A DNA stretch of 22,748 nt from Prevotella sp. CAG:924 (GTDB lineage: Bacteria > Bacteroidota > Bacteroidia > Bacteroidales > Bacteroidaceae): the NCBI GenBank assembly GCA_000431975.1, contig HF988467.1, positions 1 to 22,748 on the forward strand, given 5' to 3'. The notes under the pieces are model-generated. The model ran no database searches. It saw only the letters and a program-made list of their open reading frames with translations, and was not told the DNA's origin. Of this stretch, positions 1 to 7,101 are shown piece by piece; the first letter of the stretch is position 1; each line of letters begins with the position of its first letter. A program made the position numbers and the translations under genes.

Positions 1-241
1 CAGGAATGTAGTGATCGTAGCAGCCTGCACCGGCAAAGCATGTAAGTGTCTTGTTCTCTTTAGCCAGTGTATCGAAATATCTGCGGATCTCCATCTCGCT
101 TTTTGCCTTAGGCAGGTTGTAGCCGTTTTTGAGCTTTACTTCCTCCGGCACGTCAGCATAAAGATCGTCTAAAGAGTTGACCCCGCAGACATCCAGCATC
201 TGCTGGATATCTTCGGGGGTATGGGGAAAATACTTAAACAT
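1..241 (-). CDS. gcvPA: Glycine dehydrogenase (decarboxylating) subunit 1, N-terminal 80 residues, partial
   Basis: This is the N-terminal part of the P-protein of the glycine cleavage system, which decarboxylates glycine with PLP and passes the aminomethyl group to the lipoyl arm of GcvH. Only the first 80 residues are in the window; the gene runs off the left edge. The start reads MFKYFPHTPEDIQQML and residues 69-80 read FAGAGCYDHYIP. Both fit the split-type GcvPA subunit, whereas the fused P-protein usually has a GxGYYDTxxP type motif there. The start codon lies 7 nt after the gcvH stop, so it is the last visible gene of the lplA-gcvT-gcvH-gcvPA operon. A GcvPB gene would be expected just outside the window. 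The PLP lysine is normally in the PB half, so its presence cannot be judged here. Confidence 0.9.
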   Translation of the reverse strand, partial: MFKYFPHTPEDIQQMLDVCGVNSLDDLYADVPEEVKLKNGYNLPKAKSEMEIRRYFDTLAKENKTLTCFAGAGCYDHYIP

Positions 242-248
242 ATTCTTT

Positions 249-608
249 TTATTCAAGAGTTTTCTTGTATTCATCTTCTGACATCAGGTCGTTCAGCTGT
301 GTGCTGTCTGCGAGCTGTACCTTGATAATCCAGTTCTCCATGGCGTTCTCGTTTACTTTCTCCGGATGATCTTCCAGATCTTCGTTCACCTCTACCACTG
401 TTCCTGTTACAGGCGACATCAGGTCGCTGGCAGCCTTCACGCTCTCAACGGCTCCGAATTCTTCTCCTTTAGTAACTTCATCGTCAACATCGGGCAGATC
501 GACATATACGATGTTGCCCAGCTGCTGCTGTGCGTAATCGGTAATACCAATATATCCAAACTCGCCTTCTACGCGAACGTACTCATGTGTTTCTGTGAAA
601 TAAGTCAT
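249..608 (-). CDS. gcvH: Glycine cleavage system H protein
   Basis: This small cytoplasmic carrier protein shuttles the aminomethyl group between the P and T proteins on a lipoyl-lysine arm. At 119 residues it is close to the family's normal length (about 125-130). The lipoyl attachment motif ESVKAASD is intact, with the modified lysine at residue 58, and the surrounding sequence (GNIVYVDLPDVDDEV before, SPVTGTVVEVNE after) is the standard biotinyl/lipoyl beta-barrel. The gene lies 62 nt after gcvT and 7 nt before gcvPA, with lplA at the head of the same run of genes, so its modifying enzyme is made from the same transcript. The ATG at 608 is the only start that keeps the conserved N-terminus (YFTETHEYVRVEG). 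I see no anomaly. Confidence 0.97.
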   Translation of the reverse strand: MTYFTETHEYVRVEGEFGYIGITDYAQQQLGNIVYVDLPDVDDEVTKGEEFGAVESVKAASDLMSPVTGTVVEVNEDLEDHPEKVNENAMENWIIKVQLADSTQLNDLMSEDEYKKTLE

Positions 609-670
609 TGTATTTTATGTTTAATGTTTGATATTTTATGTTCTATATGATTCAGGTGTCTGTCGTTCTA

Positions 671-1759
671 TTACTCTTTGTGATAATGCTTCTCGTAGAA
701 TTTCTTCTTAACAACAGTACCGGGATAGGTCTTCTTTCGGATCTGTATCTCTACGCGGTCGCCAAGTTTGATAGAGGCATCAACAAGAGCTACGGCACAG
801 CTCTTTTCAACAGAAATGAGTCGGTAGCCGGTGGTCACAGTACCTACAGACACACCATCTTTGAGGACAGTATAGCCATGACGGGGCACAGCCTTGTCGT
901 CCAGTTCGATACCACGCAACCGCTGCTGTACACCTTCTGCCTTCTGACGGACAATGGCATCCTTACCGATAAATTCCTCTTTGTCGAGCTTGCAGAACAT
1001 AGACAGACCAGCCATTACGGGAGAGATGTCCTTTGACAACTCATCACCATAGAGAGGCAGACCTACCTCGAAGCGCAACGTGTCGCGGCAACCCAGTCCG
1101 CAGGGCTTGCAACGTCTACTGGCCATGAGCTTGTCCCAGCAGGCAACGATGAATGCATGACTGCCATAGATCTCAAAGCCGTCTTCGCCTGTGTAGCCTG
1201 TACGACTGACGATGATAGTCTCGCCCTCAGTCTCGATGGTCTTACTTGTATAGAATATAAGTTCTGAACAATGCAGTCCCAGTACTTCTTCTACTACTTC
1301 GGGCGACTCAGGACCCTGCACGGCGAGCTGTCCATAGTAGTCGGACTGATTGTCGAGCTTGATGTCAAATGTTTCGGCTTGTGCAGTCATCCATTCGTAA
1401 TCTTTGTCGATATTGGCGGCATTGATAACGATGAAGAAGTCGTTTTCTGCCATTTTGTACACCAACAGGTCATCTACAGTTCCACCGTTAGGATAGAGCA
1501 TCATGCCGTAAAGGATCTGCCCGGGAAGAAGCTGACGTATATCATTGGTAAAGATATGGTTGACATAGCGTTCGGCATCTTTACCTGTCACACGCACTTC
1601 ACCCATGTGCGAGACATCGAAAACGCCACAATGTTGTCTCACTGCCTGATGCTCCTCAATGATGGAGGTGTACTGGATAGGCATGTCAAATCCGCCGAAG
1701 GGTGAGATCAAAGCTCCTGCGGCCACGTGTCTGTCGTACAAACATGTTCGTTTATTCAT
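671..1759 (-). CDS. gcvT: Glycine cleavage system T protein (aminomethyltransferase)
   Basis: The T protein takes the aminomethyl group from lipoylated GcvH, releases ammonia and makes 5,10-methylene-tetrahydrofolate. The product is 362 residues, the usual length. The N-terminal folate-binding domain shows the typical FGGFDMPIQY (residues 21-30), GVFDVSHMGE (45-54) and GGTVDDLLVY (92-101), where Asp96 aligns with the catalytic aspartate. The stretch SRTGYTGEDGFEIY and the C-terminal barrel (RGIELDD to YPGTVVKKKFYEKHY) are intact. It is second in the operon, 26 nt after lplA and 62 nt before gcvH. It looks ordinary and functional. A sarcosine-oxidase-like folate enzyme is an alternative fold member, but the gcvH and gcvPA neighbours exclude it in practice. 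Confidence 0.97.
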   Translation of the reverse strand: MNKRTCLYDRHVAAGALISPFGGFDMPIQYTSIIEEHQAVRQHCGVFDVSHMGEVRVTGKDAERYVNHIFTNDIRQLLPGQILYGMMLYPNGGTVDDLLVYKMAENDFFIVINAANIDKDYEWMTAQAETFDIKLDNQSDYYGQLAVQGPESPEVVEEVLGLHCSELIFYTSKTIETEGETIIVSRTGYTGEDGFEIYGSHAFIVACWDKLMASRRCKPCGLGCRDTLRFEVGLPLYGDELSKDISPVMAGLSMFCKLDKEEFIGKDAIVRQKAEGVQQRLRGIELDDKAVPRHGYTVLKDGVSVGTVTTGYRLISVEKSCAVALVDASIKLGDRVEIQIRKKTYPGTVVKKKFYEKHYHKE

Positions 1760-1785
1760 AGCTTTTTTATTGAATATATTTTCAG

Positions 1786-2490
1786 TTATAGCTCTGCCAG
1801 ATTGGGATATTCTCTTTTTTCCTGCTCGGCAATTTTCTGCATGTCGTCATCTCCAAGTATGATCGTACTGGAACAAAGTGTCTTTCGTAGTCCTTTCCAC
1901 AACTCGTCGCGTGTCAGCGTGGTATGTTCTTTAAGTAGTGCGATGCGTTGGCGTACGCTTTTCACACCATTTTTTTCAAGTTTCTGTTGTGTGGGAGTAA
2001 TAGCGTGTGTGATATGTTGCTCGTTCGTATCATAAAGCAATGTGCCATGAGCAATTGTTGAGTCGCCATGATTCCACATGGCATTGCCCGAAATTTTGTA
2101 TTGCCCAAGCATAATATCATTATGATCATTGCGCTTGGCTGCTATGCCTAGTCGATTAAGTGCACCGGTGAAAAGGTTTAAATAAGTGTCAAAGGCTTTG
2201 ATGGGACGTGTTTCTTTCGTGATGTAGGAAATCATCAGACAATTTTCGTCAGCATAAACGCAACCGCCTCCGCTATGTCGTTGTATCACACGGATACCCT
2301 CCTGACGGCAGTAATCCATGTTAACTTCATTTTCTACCACCTGATTACGACCGAAGATGACAGTGGGGTGGACATGCCAGATGAAGAAGCAGTCTTCGTC
2401 TTTAAGAATATGACGGGCTACATATTCTTCTTCTGCCAGATAAAATCCTAAACCTTTGATCTCGTGGTCTGTGGTATCAATATAGTGCAT
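1786..2490 (-). CDS. lplA: Lipoate-protein ligase A, catalytic domain only
   Basis: The protein is predicted to activate lipoate with ATP and attach it to the lysine of GcvH. Key residues are visible: RHSGGGCVYAD at 71-81 (the RRxGGG lipoyl-AMP loop) and GQYKISGNAM at 129-138, with the conserved lysine at 132. HGTLLYD and the KSVRQR segment follow as in LplA. At 234 residues it covers only the large domain; E. coli LplA (about 338 residues) carries an extra C-terminal accessory domain that is absent here. It heads the operon, with its own promoter about 65 nt upstream. Cys77 in the GGGC loop is not at the place of the LipM catalytic cysteine, so a ligase is likelier than an octanoyltransferase, although this rests on motif reading alone. 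Confidence 0.9.
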   Translation of the reverse strand: MHYIDTTDHEIKGLGFYLAEEEYVARHILKDEDCFFIWHVHPTVIFGRNQVVENEVNMDYCRQEGIRVIQRHSGGGCVYADENCLMISYITKETRPIKAFDTYLNLFTGALNRLGIAAKRNDHNDIMLGQYKISGNAMWNHGDSTIAHGTLLYDTNEQHITHAITPTQQKLEKNGVKSVRQRIALLKEHTTLTRDELWKGLRKTLCSSTIILGDDDMQKIAEQEKREYPNLAEL

Positions 2491-2553
2491 CAGTTTATCT
2501 TATTTAATAGGTGCAGACGTCGCGTTCTGAATGGTGAGTGATTTTCGCGATGG

Positions 2554-2585
2554 CAAATATAGTGAGAAATAATCATTCAGACAAG
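2554..2585 (-). promoter_or_regulatory. Bacteroidetes-type promoter for the lplA-gcv operon
   Basis: On the minus strand a TATATTTG -7 box (2554-2561) sits 20 nt downstream of CTTG (2582-2585), matching the known Bacteroidetes sigma-ABfr pattern TTTG/19-21/TAnnTTTG with one mismatch at -33. It leaves a leader of roughly 55 nt before the lplA start. The leader is too short for a glycine riboswitch. Confidence 0.65.
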
Positions 2586-2636
2586 TGAAATGCCCGATTT
2601 TTAATTCCCTTTTATCTAAAGAATTGTAAATAGGAA

Positions 2637-2667
2637 ACGGATGACAACCCATCTGGTTATCATCCGT
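2637..2667 (-). terminator. Hairpin terminator of the tRNA-Arg gene
   Basis: A 13-bp stem (ACGGATGATAACC with GGTTGTCATCCGT on the minus strand, one U-G pair) encloses a 5-nt loop and begins 10 nt past the tRNA 3' end. It is followed on the minus strand by TTTCC, a weak T-run. It separates the tRNA from the lplA promoter. Confidence 0.75.
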
Positions 2668-2677
2668 CAGTATAAGG

Positions 2678-2752
2678 TGATTCCGCTGGGGTTCGAACCC
2701 AGGACCCACAGCTTAGAAGGCTGTTGCTCTAATCCAACTGAGCTACGGAACC
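2678..2752 (-). tRNA. tRNA-Arg, anticodon UCU
   Basis: The minus strand folds as a complete cloverleaf. The acceptor GGTTCCG pairs with CGGAATC (one G-U). The D arm is GCTC...GAGC. The anticodon stem ACAGC/GCTGT encloses the loop CTTCTAA, giving anticodon TCT (reads AGA). The T arm is CTGGG-TTCGAAC-CCCAG. The discriminator base is A and the full CCA end is not encoded (the next bases are CCT), so CCA must be added by the nucleotidyltransferase. It is flanked by its own promoter and terminator, so it is a single-tRNA transcription unit. I see no integrated element using it as an attachment site. Confidence 0.97.
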
Positions 2753-2762
2753 GAACCGATTG

Positions 2763-2794
2763 CAAAATTACATATTATTTCCGAAACAGCCAAA
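2763..2794 (-). promoter_or_regulatory. Near-perfect Bacteroidetes promoter for tRNA-Arg
   Basis: On the minus strand TTTG (2791-2794), a 20-nt spacer and TAATTTTG (2763-2770) match the Bacteroidetes consensus exactly. The tRNA 5' end lies 10 nt beyond the -7 box, so the precursor leader would be only a few bases long. Confidence 0.85.
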
Positions 2795-2980
2795 TGAAAC
2801 GGCCCTTTCTTTTTCCTTCATGTTATCATTGAGGTTAAGAAAAGGGGTAAAATCGTTTTTTTTGTAACGATATGGACGAAACATTGCATTGTAGTAGAGG
2901 ACTGAAATGCTTTATGCTCAGAGAAGGGAACTGTTTTTAAGCGAAGATGAACATATCTGTAGATAAAAGCACTCTGAGAG

Positions 2981-4840
2981 TTAGCGTGTCCTGAGAACGA
3001 GTATTTTGTATAATGTCCGTTTCAGGTGGTCCCACAATGCTCGTCGGTAGCTTTTGTGAGTTATCGTTGCCTGTCCGGAAGAGTTGGCGACCTTTATTAG
3101 TTCTTTTGCAATGTTATAATAGACAAGTTTGGAATAGTGATTAATATTGTCGAAATAGTCGGATTGCGATTTGATGTATTTGTTGATATCAAGCAGATAC
3201 ACAGCTTTTTTATTGCGGAAGGCATTACGCAAGGCATTGTTGATGTCCCGGTGGTTTTGCTCCTTGCCCTGCAGAAAAGCATAAGGAGAGTGATGGGCGT
3301 AATGGTAGGGTCGCTCGGGCAGTAGCAGGAGGACGAAACGTGTGGAGGGGTGGCGTTCAGTCACAATCGATATTATATTTAACCAGTTTTGTGCAATTTC
3401 CTTAGGAGTGAGGGTGATGGGATGGAACTGCCGGGAAAACAACTCGAGAGACTTGGTATCGAAACGACAGTGGGCGGTCATTACTTTTTGTTGAATATAG
3501 TCGTCCTTAAAGTTAGGATCGGTGAGAGGTTTATTGTAAAGACCCATTGGGAGGCAAAGGCCGTTGTCGTCGGTGTAGACACCTAGTGTCGCATCCATCA
3601 GCGGGGAGAGACAGATGAGGTCATATGCCTTGGAAAACAATGTTGTAGACAGTGCTTCCTCAGAAAGGAACGGATAGGTATGGCATAAGGATTGCCATGT
3701 CTGTGGCGGAAGTGACAGGCTATTAAGAATATGAACGGAATGATTGTAGAAATCAGCTTGGTTGCCGTTGCGGTCAATAAAGTTGAACTCCGTAGTGATG
3801 TCACTGCTCGCCCGTTCGATGTAGGATGCCATGACTTGTAGATCACACGGACCCTTCAGTAAGATCTTGTATTGTGTGGATGCATTGGTCTCTTGATGCT
3901 GCTCATCCAGTGATTTGACCTCAGTGATGTAGTCGGGCAGACCCTTTTCACGTGATACTGCACCGGAAACCGGAGGAACGACGGTAAGGGCTGGAAATCC
4001 GAGTCGGGCATACACATATTGTTCGATACCCATACCCATAGTACGGCACGAGAAAAGGAAGTGCTCTAATACATGATCTCTCATAGCGTAGAAGCCGACA
4101 AGGCCATAAGCACCATAGTTGTCGGCCACTTGTACGGAGCCGGCTTCTACGGTGGGATCGGCGAGTAAAGAACAGAGCTCGTTCTTTGTTATTCGCTTTT
4201 TTGTAAAATTGAGCTGATTGCTACGGGCAATCAGTTCTGCGATACGGTCAGTTTGATTATGGAGATCAGTCTGAATGCAAATCTTAATACCACTGCTTCG
4301 GAGGAAGTCTTCATTGGAAGAAAAGTTACGGGAATCCTTGCGTTTGTGCTCAAGCACACGGTATTGTTTGAGTCGTGACATTCCGGAGTCGTCTTTTCCT
4401 AATGTCTCTGCATATTGTATTAGGCAAGGAATCGCTTCTATGGGAGAAGCTGTCATCAGTTGTGGGCAAACATACTCGGCCTCTCCGAGATTGGAGGGAT
4501 TGTCATCGATGAACAGAACGTTGGTATCACGCAATGCCATGTCTGAGATCATACGTTTGATGCGCTGGCCCTTTGGTGTCCAGTCGATAGAGGTGAAGAC
4601 GAAGAAAGATGCCACCCCTTGCCGCTTCAGTTCGGCTTTTGCCGTCAGAGCATCATTCTTTGAGCAGATACTGTTGATAATGCCACGTCGGGTGAGGGTC
4701 TTGACCAATTGGATATTTTCCGTAATAGGTACTACGGTAGCATCATTGCCATTATCTGACAGCGTACCTTTCCAGAACGTGTCGTCCAGATCCCAAATGA
4801 TCAGTTTTATCTTCCGAATATCTTTTTCTTGAAATTTCAT
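2981..4840 (-). CDS. FkbH-like HAD/GNAT protein with C-terminal SGNH-like region
   Basis: The protein has 619 residues. Residues 10-150 form a HAD-IIIC domain with DLDDT (Asp17, Asp19, Thr21), CSKND (59-63), Lys90 and LFIDDNPSN (109-117). Residues 175-300 look like the FkbH acetyltransferase-like domain (RSNQLNFTKKRIT, GAYGLVGFYAMRD, LFSCRTMGMGIEQ). In known FkbH enzymes this pair loads a glyceryl group from 1,3-bisphosphoglycerate onto an acyl carrier protein. The region from about 325 to the end is not part of the minimal FkbH: ILLKGPCDL (326-334) and FDNINHYS (563-570) resemble, in degenerate form, the first and last blocks of an SGNH hydrolase, so the SGNH-like part may follow the HAD part rather than precede it. 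No acyl carrier protein gene is nearby. It lies 76 nt after the transporter gene on the same strand and is probably co-transcribed. The substrate is unknown. Confidence 0.8.
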   Translation of the reverse strand: MKFQEKDIRKIKLIIWDLDDTFWKGTLSDNGNDATVVPITENIQLVKTLTRRGIINSICSKNDALTAKAELKRQGVASFFVFTSIDWTPKGQRIKRMISDMALRDTNVLFIDDNPSNLGEAEYVCPQLMTASPIEAIPCLIQYAETLGKDDSGMSRLKQYRVLEHKRKDSRNFSSNEDFLRSSGIKICIQTDLHNQTDRIAELIARSNQLNFTKKRITKNELCSLLADPTVEAGSVQVADNYGAYGLVGFYAMRDHVLEHFLFSCRTMGMGIEQYVYARLGFPALTVVPPVSGAVSREKGLPDYITEVKSLDEQHQETNASTQYKILLKGPCDLQVMASYIERASSDITTEFNFIDRNGNQADFYNHSVHILNSLSLPPQTWQSLCHTYPFLSEEALSTTLFSKAYDLICLSPLMDATLGVYTDDNGLCLPMGLYNKPLTDPNFKDDYIQQKVMTAHCRFDTKSLELFSRQFHPITLTPKEIAQNWLNIISIVTERHPSTRFVLLLLPERPYHYAHHSPYAFLQGKEQNHRDINNALRNAFRNKKAVYLLDINKYIKSQSDYFDNINHYSKLVYYNIAKELIKVANSSGQATITHKSYRRALWDHLKRTLYKILVLRTR

Positions 4841-4916
4841 AATATAGTGGAATAAGGTAAAGTGTGTAAGAACGGATATTCTATGCGAATAGAGGCAAAG
4901 GGAAGAGGCATATACC

Positions 4917-5876
4917 TCATTTCAGCTTGCCTGTTTTTTCTTTAATATAGAGTTGTATTGCGTTGACAATATTTTGCCAGATGACATAGGAACAAGGTGA
5001 GATGGCTGCATATGGATTGAGGAAAGACAGTGTGAGCCAAATGCCTACGACAGTATTTTTTTGTCCGAGAGCCTGTCCGGCCGTAATACTGTCTCCCCAA
5101 TGGGCACCGACGGCTTTACCGATAGTGAACTGCAGAATGCAGATGAGTAGCGGAATGGTGCAGAGTAGAAATAGTGTATGGCCGGAGACGGGCGCTGATG
5201 TGAGGCTTTGAACGGCGAGTCCCATAACGATGGAGAGGTTAAAGCTCCATAGATAGAAGGCTAGGTTCTTCTGTCGTTTCAGCCATCCTGCCAGTTTGGG
5301 CAGAAACCTCCGGGTAAGGAAGGCGAGAAGGAGAGGGGCGACAAGAACTGTGAGAACACGTTGCAGGACCATTAGGAAAGCCATAGTAAACGTGAGCCCA
5401 CTGCCTCGTTCAACCAGAGGGAAGAATGTTGGAATAATTATCGCGGTGAAAGCATTGGCGATGAGGAGATAGACTGTCATTGAAGCAATGGAACCGCCGA
5501 GCTTATCCGTGACCACAGCAGCAGCGGCTGCAGTAGGACAGATAAAGCATACAAACATACCCTCAAAGATGAGTCTAAACTCTGGATTATGTGTCAATGT
5601 GAGAAGACCTACCATCAGGGCTGCAAGTGATGTGCGGATGATCTGAAGAATGAAATGCCAGGTACGTGGCTTTAGATCATGGATCTGTATTTTGCAGAAG
5701 GTAACATAGAGAATACAAAAAATTACAGCTGGCATAACCTCTGTCAGCTTTGGTCCCATAAAATCTCCTATGGGCATCAGGAAAGAGATGCGTGAGAAAA
5801 GAAGATAGATCACAGTGCCTACAATCAGTGAGCAGAGGAGCGTCCATTGTTTGACAAAAGTGATAATTCTATTCAT
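4917..5876 (-). CDS. BASS-type (bile acid:sodium symporter-like) inner-membrane transporter
   Basis: The protein is a hydrophobic 319-residue membrane protein with about nine to ten predicted helices in the two-repeat arrangement of the BASS family. The two crossover motifs are recognisable: PTAAAAAVVTDKLGGS (114-129) and GQALGQKNTVVGIW (267-280), the latter equivalent to the family's GxQN region. Family members move bile acids, pantoate, pyruvate or other organic anions with sodium; the substrate cannot be read from the sequence. It is the first gene of a probable two-gene unit with the FkbH-like gene, which hints that the cargo may be an organic acid linked to that enzyme, though this is inference only. 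The ATG at 5876 is followed by a plausible cytoplasmic start and first helix (WTLLCSLIVGTVIYLLF). Confidence 0.8.
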   Translation of the reverse strand: MNRIITFVKQWTLLCSLIVGTVIYLLFSRISFLMPIGDFMGPKLTEVMPAVIFCILYVTFCKIQIHDLKPRTWHFILQIIRTSLAALMVGLLTLTHNPEFRLIFEGMFVCFICPTAAAAAVVTDKLGGSIASMTVYLLIANAFTAIIIPTFFPLVERGSGLTFTMAFLMVLQRVLTVLVAPLLLAFLTRRFLPKLAGWLKRQKNLAFYLWSFNLSIVMGLAVQSLTSAPVSGHTLFLLCTIPLLICILQFTIGKAVGAHWGDSITAGQALGQKNTVVGIWLTLSFLNPYAAISPCSYVIWQNIVNAIQLYIKEKTGKLK

Positions 5877-5904
5877 GTTGTGTTGTTATGTTGCTAATCG
5901 TTTG

Positions 5905-5912
5905 CAAAAGTA
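5905..5912 (-). promoter_or_regulatory. Probable -7 box of the transporter gene
   Basis: TACTTTTG on the minus strand fits TAnnTTTG, with a TTTT about 20 nt upstream standing in for the -33 TTTG. A second match, TATTTTTG (5924-5931), overlaps the spacer and has a poorer -33. The site is divergent from the prsW promoter across an AT-rich stretch. Confidence 0.45.
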
Positions 5913-5973
5913 GAAAAAATACTCAAAAATAGAAAAATACTAGAATAATTTTTCCCTATAACAGAAATCTCTC

Positions 5974-5981
5974 TATCTTTG
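5974..5981 (+). promoter_or_regulatory. Probable -7 box for the prsW-TPR-CDF unit
   Basis: TATCTTTG fits TAnnTTTG and lies 55 nt before the start codon. The -33 position (20 nt upstream) reads TTTT instead of TTTG, so the match is partial. Confidence 0.5.
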
Positions 5982-6036
5982 CAGGTCAGACCGGATAAGC
6001 TCGTCGGCCATGATGAATTAAATAAGAGAAAAGAAG

Positions 6037-7062
6037 ATGATATATGTAATCAGAAATACAACGGTTTACGGGCCATACGAAGAATATGTAGTAGCCCGGT
6101 TTGTGGAAGAAGGGAAACTTCTGCTTCACGATAAGGCTCGTGATGCTCTGACGGGCAAACCAGCCACTGTAGAGGAACTGCTTCATGCCGCGGGATATTA
6201 TCCACGGGTGAAGAATAAAGGTACGATAGGCGAACAGTTGGCATATATGGGCCGTGAATTTATCTGGCCTGGTTTTAAGGTGGGAGAAACTGATTATACA
6301 GGTGACCGTCGTCTGGCTATTCTTTCTATTGTTGGATTGTCGTTGTCTGCATTGATGCTTTTTCCGATAGGAGGATATGTAGCATTCTATGTCATCTCAC
6401 TTTATTTTTCCATGGTATGGGGTATCTTTTTCTACTATTTCTTCCGTACGCGTCAGGTGAATATCCGAACGACAGTGATGACCTTCTTCCTTACACAGGT
6501 AATGGTCTTTATTATCTTTGGAGGACTGCATCGGCTTAATGTGTTCTACGCTTTTACTCATTTAGCTTTTCCTTTGAGTATTGTGGGATATATTCTTGGT
6601 GTGGGACTGACAGAGGAGCTGGTGAAGATGTTGCCATTGCTCTATCTTGTCCGCAAGGCCCGTGAACCGTTACTGCCACAAACGTTGGTGTACTATGGAC
6701 TGATGACAGGTATTGCCTTTGGTGTGTTCGAGGGAGTGATGTATCAGACTCAGGTGAATATTCAGGCCGATTATACGACGGCATTTGTGCTCAATATCGC
6801 TAGACTGACAAGTTTACCATTCCTGCATGCCTTATGGTGTGGTATCTGTGGATATTTTGTAGCTTGTGCTAATCTTTATCCCCGTTATCGGCGTTCGCTT
6901 TATTTTTTGGCTCTGCTGATCCCTGCCACGTTGCATGGACTTTATGACTCGTTCACGGCTGTAGCTTATATCGTATCGCTGACGATCGCTTTTGTCAGTG
7001 TAATTCTGCTTATAGCCTACCTGCGTCACACATCTGGCTTACAGCAGAAACTTAGAAATTGA
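6037..7062 (+). CDS. PrsW-family intramembrane protease with N-terminal GYF_2-like domain
   Basis: The protein has 341 residues. Residues 2-50 (VIRNTTVYGPYEEYVVARFV and onward) resemble a GYF_2 domain, a small cytoplasmic protein-interaction module often fused to bacterial membrane proteins. From about residue 95 come seven to eight hydrophobic segments with the PrsW motifs: TEELVK (192-197; Glu193, Glu194), FGVFEG (228-233; Glu232), FLHALW (262-267; His264) and LHGLYDS (299-305; His300, Asp304). In Bacillus, PrsW cleaves an anti-sigma factor at the membrane; the target here is unknown and no anti-sigma gene is in the window. It is the first gene of a three-gene unit with the TPR and CDF genes. 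The ATG at 6037 follows a purine-rich stretch (GAGAAAAGAAG). Being a protease is a family inference. Confidence 0.85.
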   Translation: MIYVIRNTTVYGPYEEYVVARFVEEGKLLLHDKARDALTGKPATVEELLHAAGYYPRVKNKGTIGEQLAYMGREFIWPGFKVGETDYTGDRRLAILSIVGLSLSALMLFPIGGYVAFYVISLYFSMVWGIFFYYFFRTRQVNIRTTVMTFFLTQVMVFIIFGGLHRLNVFYAFTHLAFPLSIVGYILGVGLTEELVKMLPLLYLVRKAREPLLPQTLVYYGLMTGIAFGVFEGVMYQTQVNIQADYTTAFVLNIARLTSLPFLHALWCGICGYFVACANLYPRYRRSLYFLALLIPATLHGLYDSFTAVAYIVSLTIAFVSVILLIAYLRHTSGLQQKLRN

Positions 7063-7101
7063 AAATTTGAATAGAATTAATAATCCTTTATTTTTCATTC
7101 T

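Noticed and set aside
1271..1705. 144-codon plus-strand open frame
   Set aside because: It lies wholly inside gcvT on the opposite strand, has no family motif, and gcvT is certain.
2491..2553. Glycine riboswitch ahead of the lplA-gcv operon
   Set aside because: The leader after the promoter is only about 55 nt and has no paired aptamer structure, too short for even a single glycine aptamer.
2678..2752. tRNA-Arg as attachment site of an integrated element
   Set aside because: There is no integrase gene or repeated tRNA 3' end nearby, and the flanking genes are ordinary chromosomal genes.
2641..2832. Plus-strand open frame of 63 codons
   Set aside because: It runs through the tRNA-Arg gene and its terminator; the apparent protein is the complement of the tRNA.
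2852..2871. Hairpin ATCGTT / AACGAT as terminator of the FkbH-like gene
   Set aside because: The stem has only 6 A/T-rich pairs and begins about 110 nt beyond the stop codon; the support is too weak to annotate.
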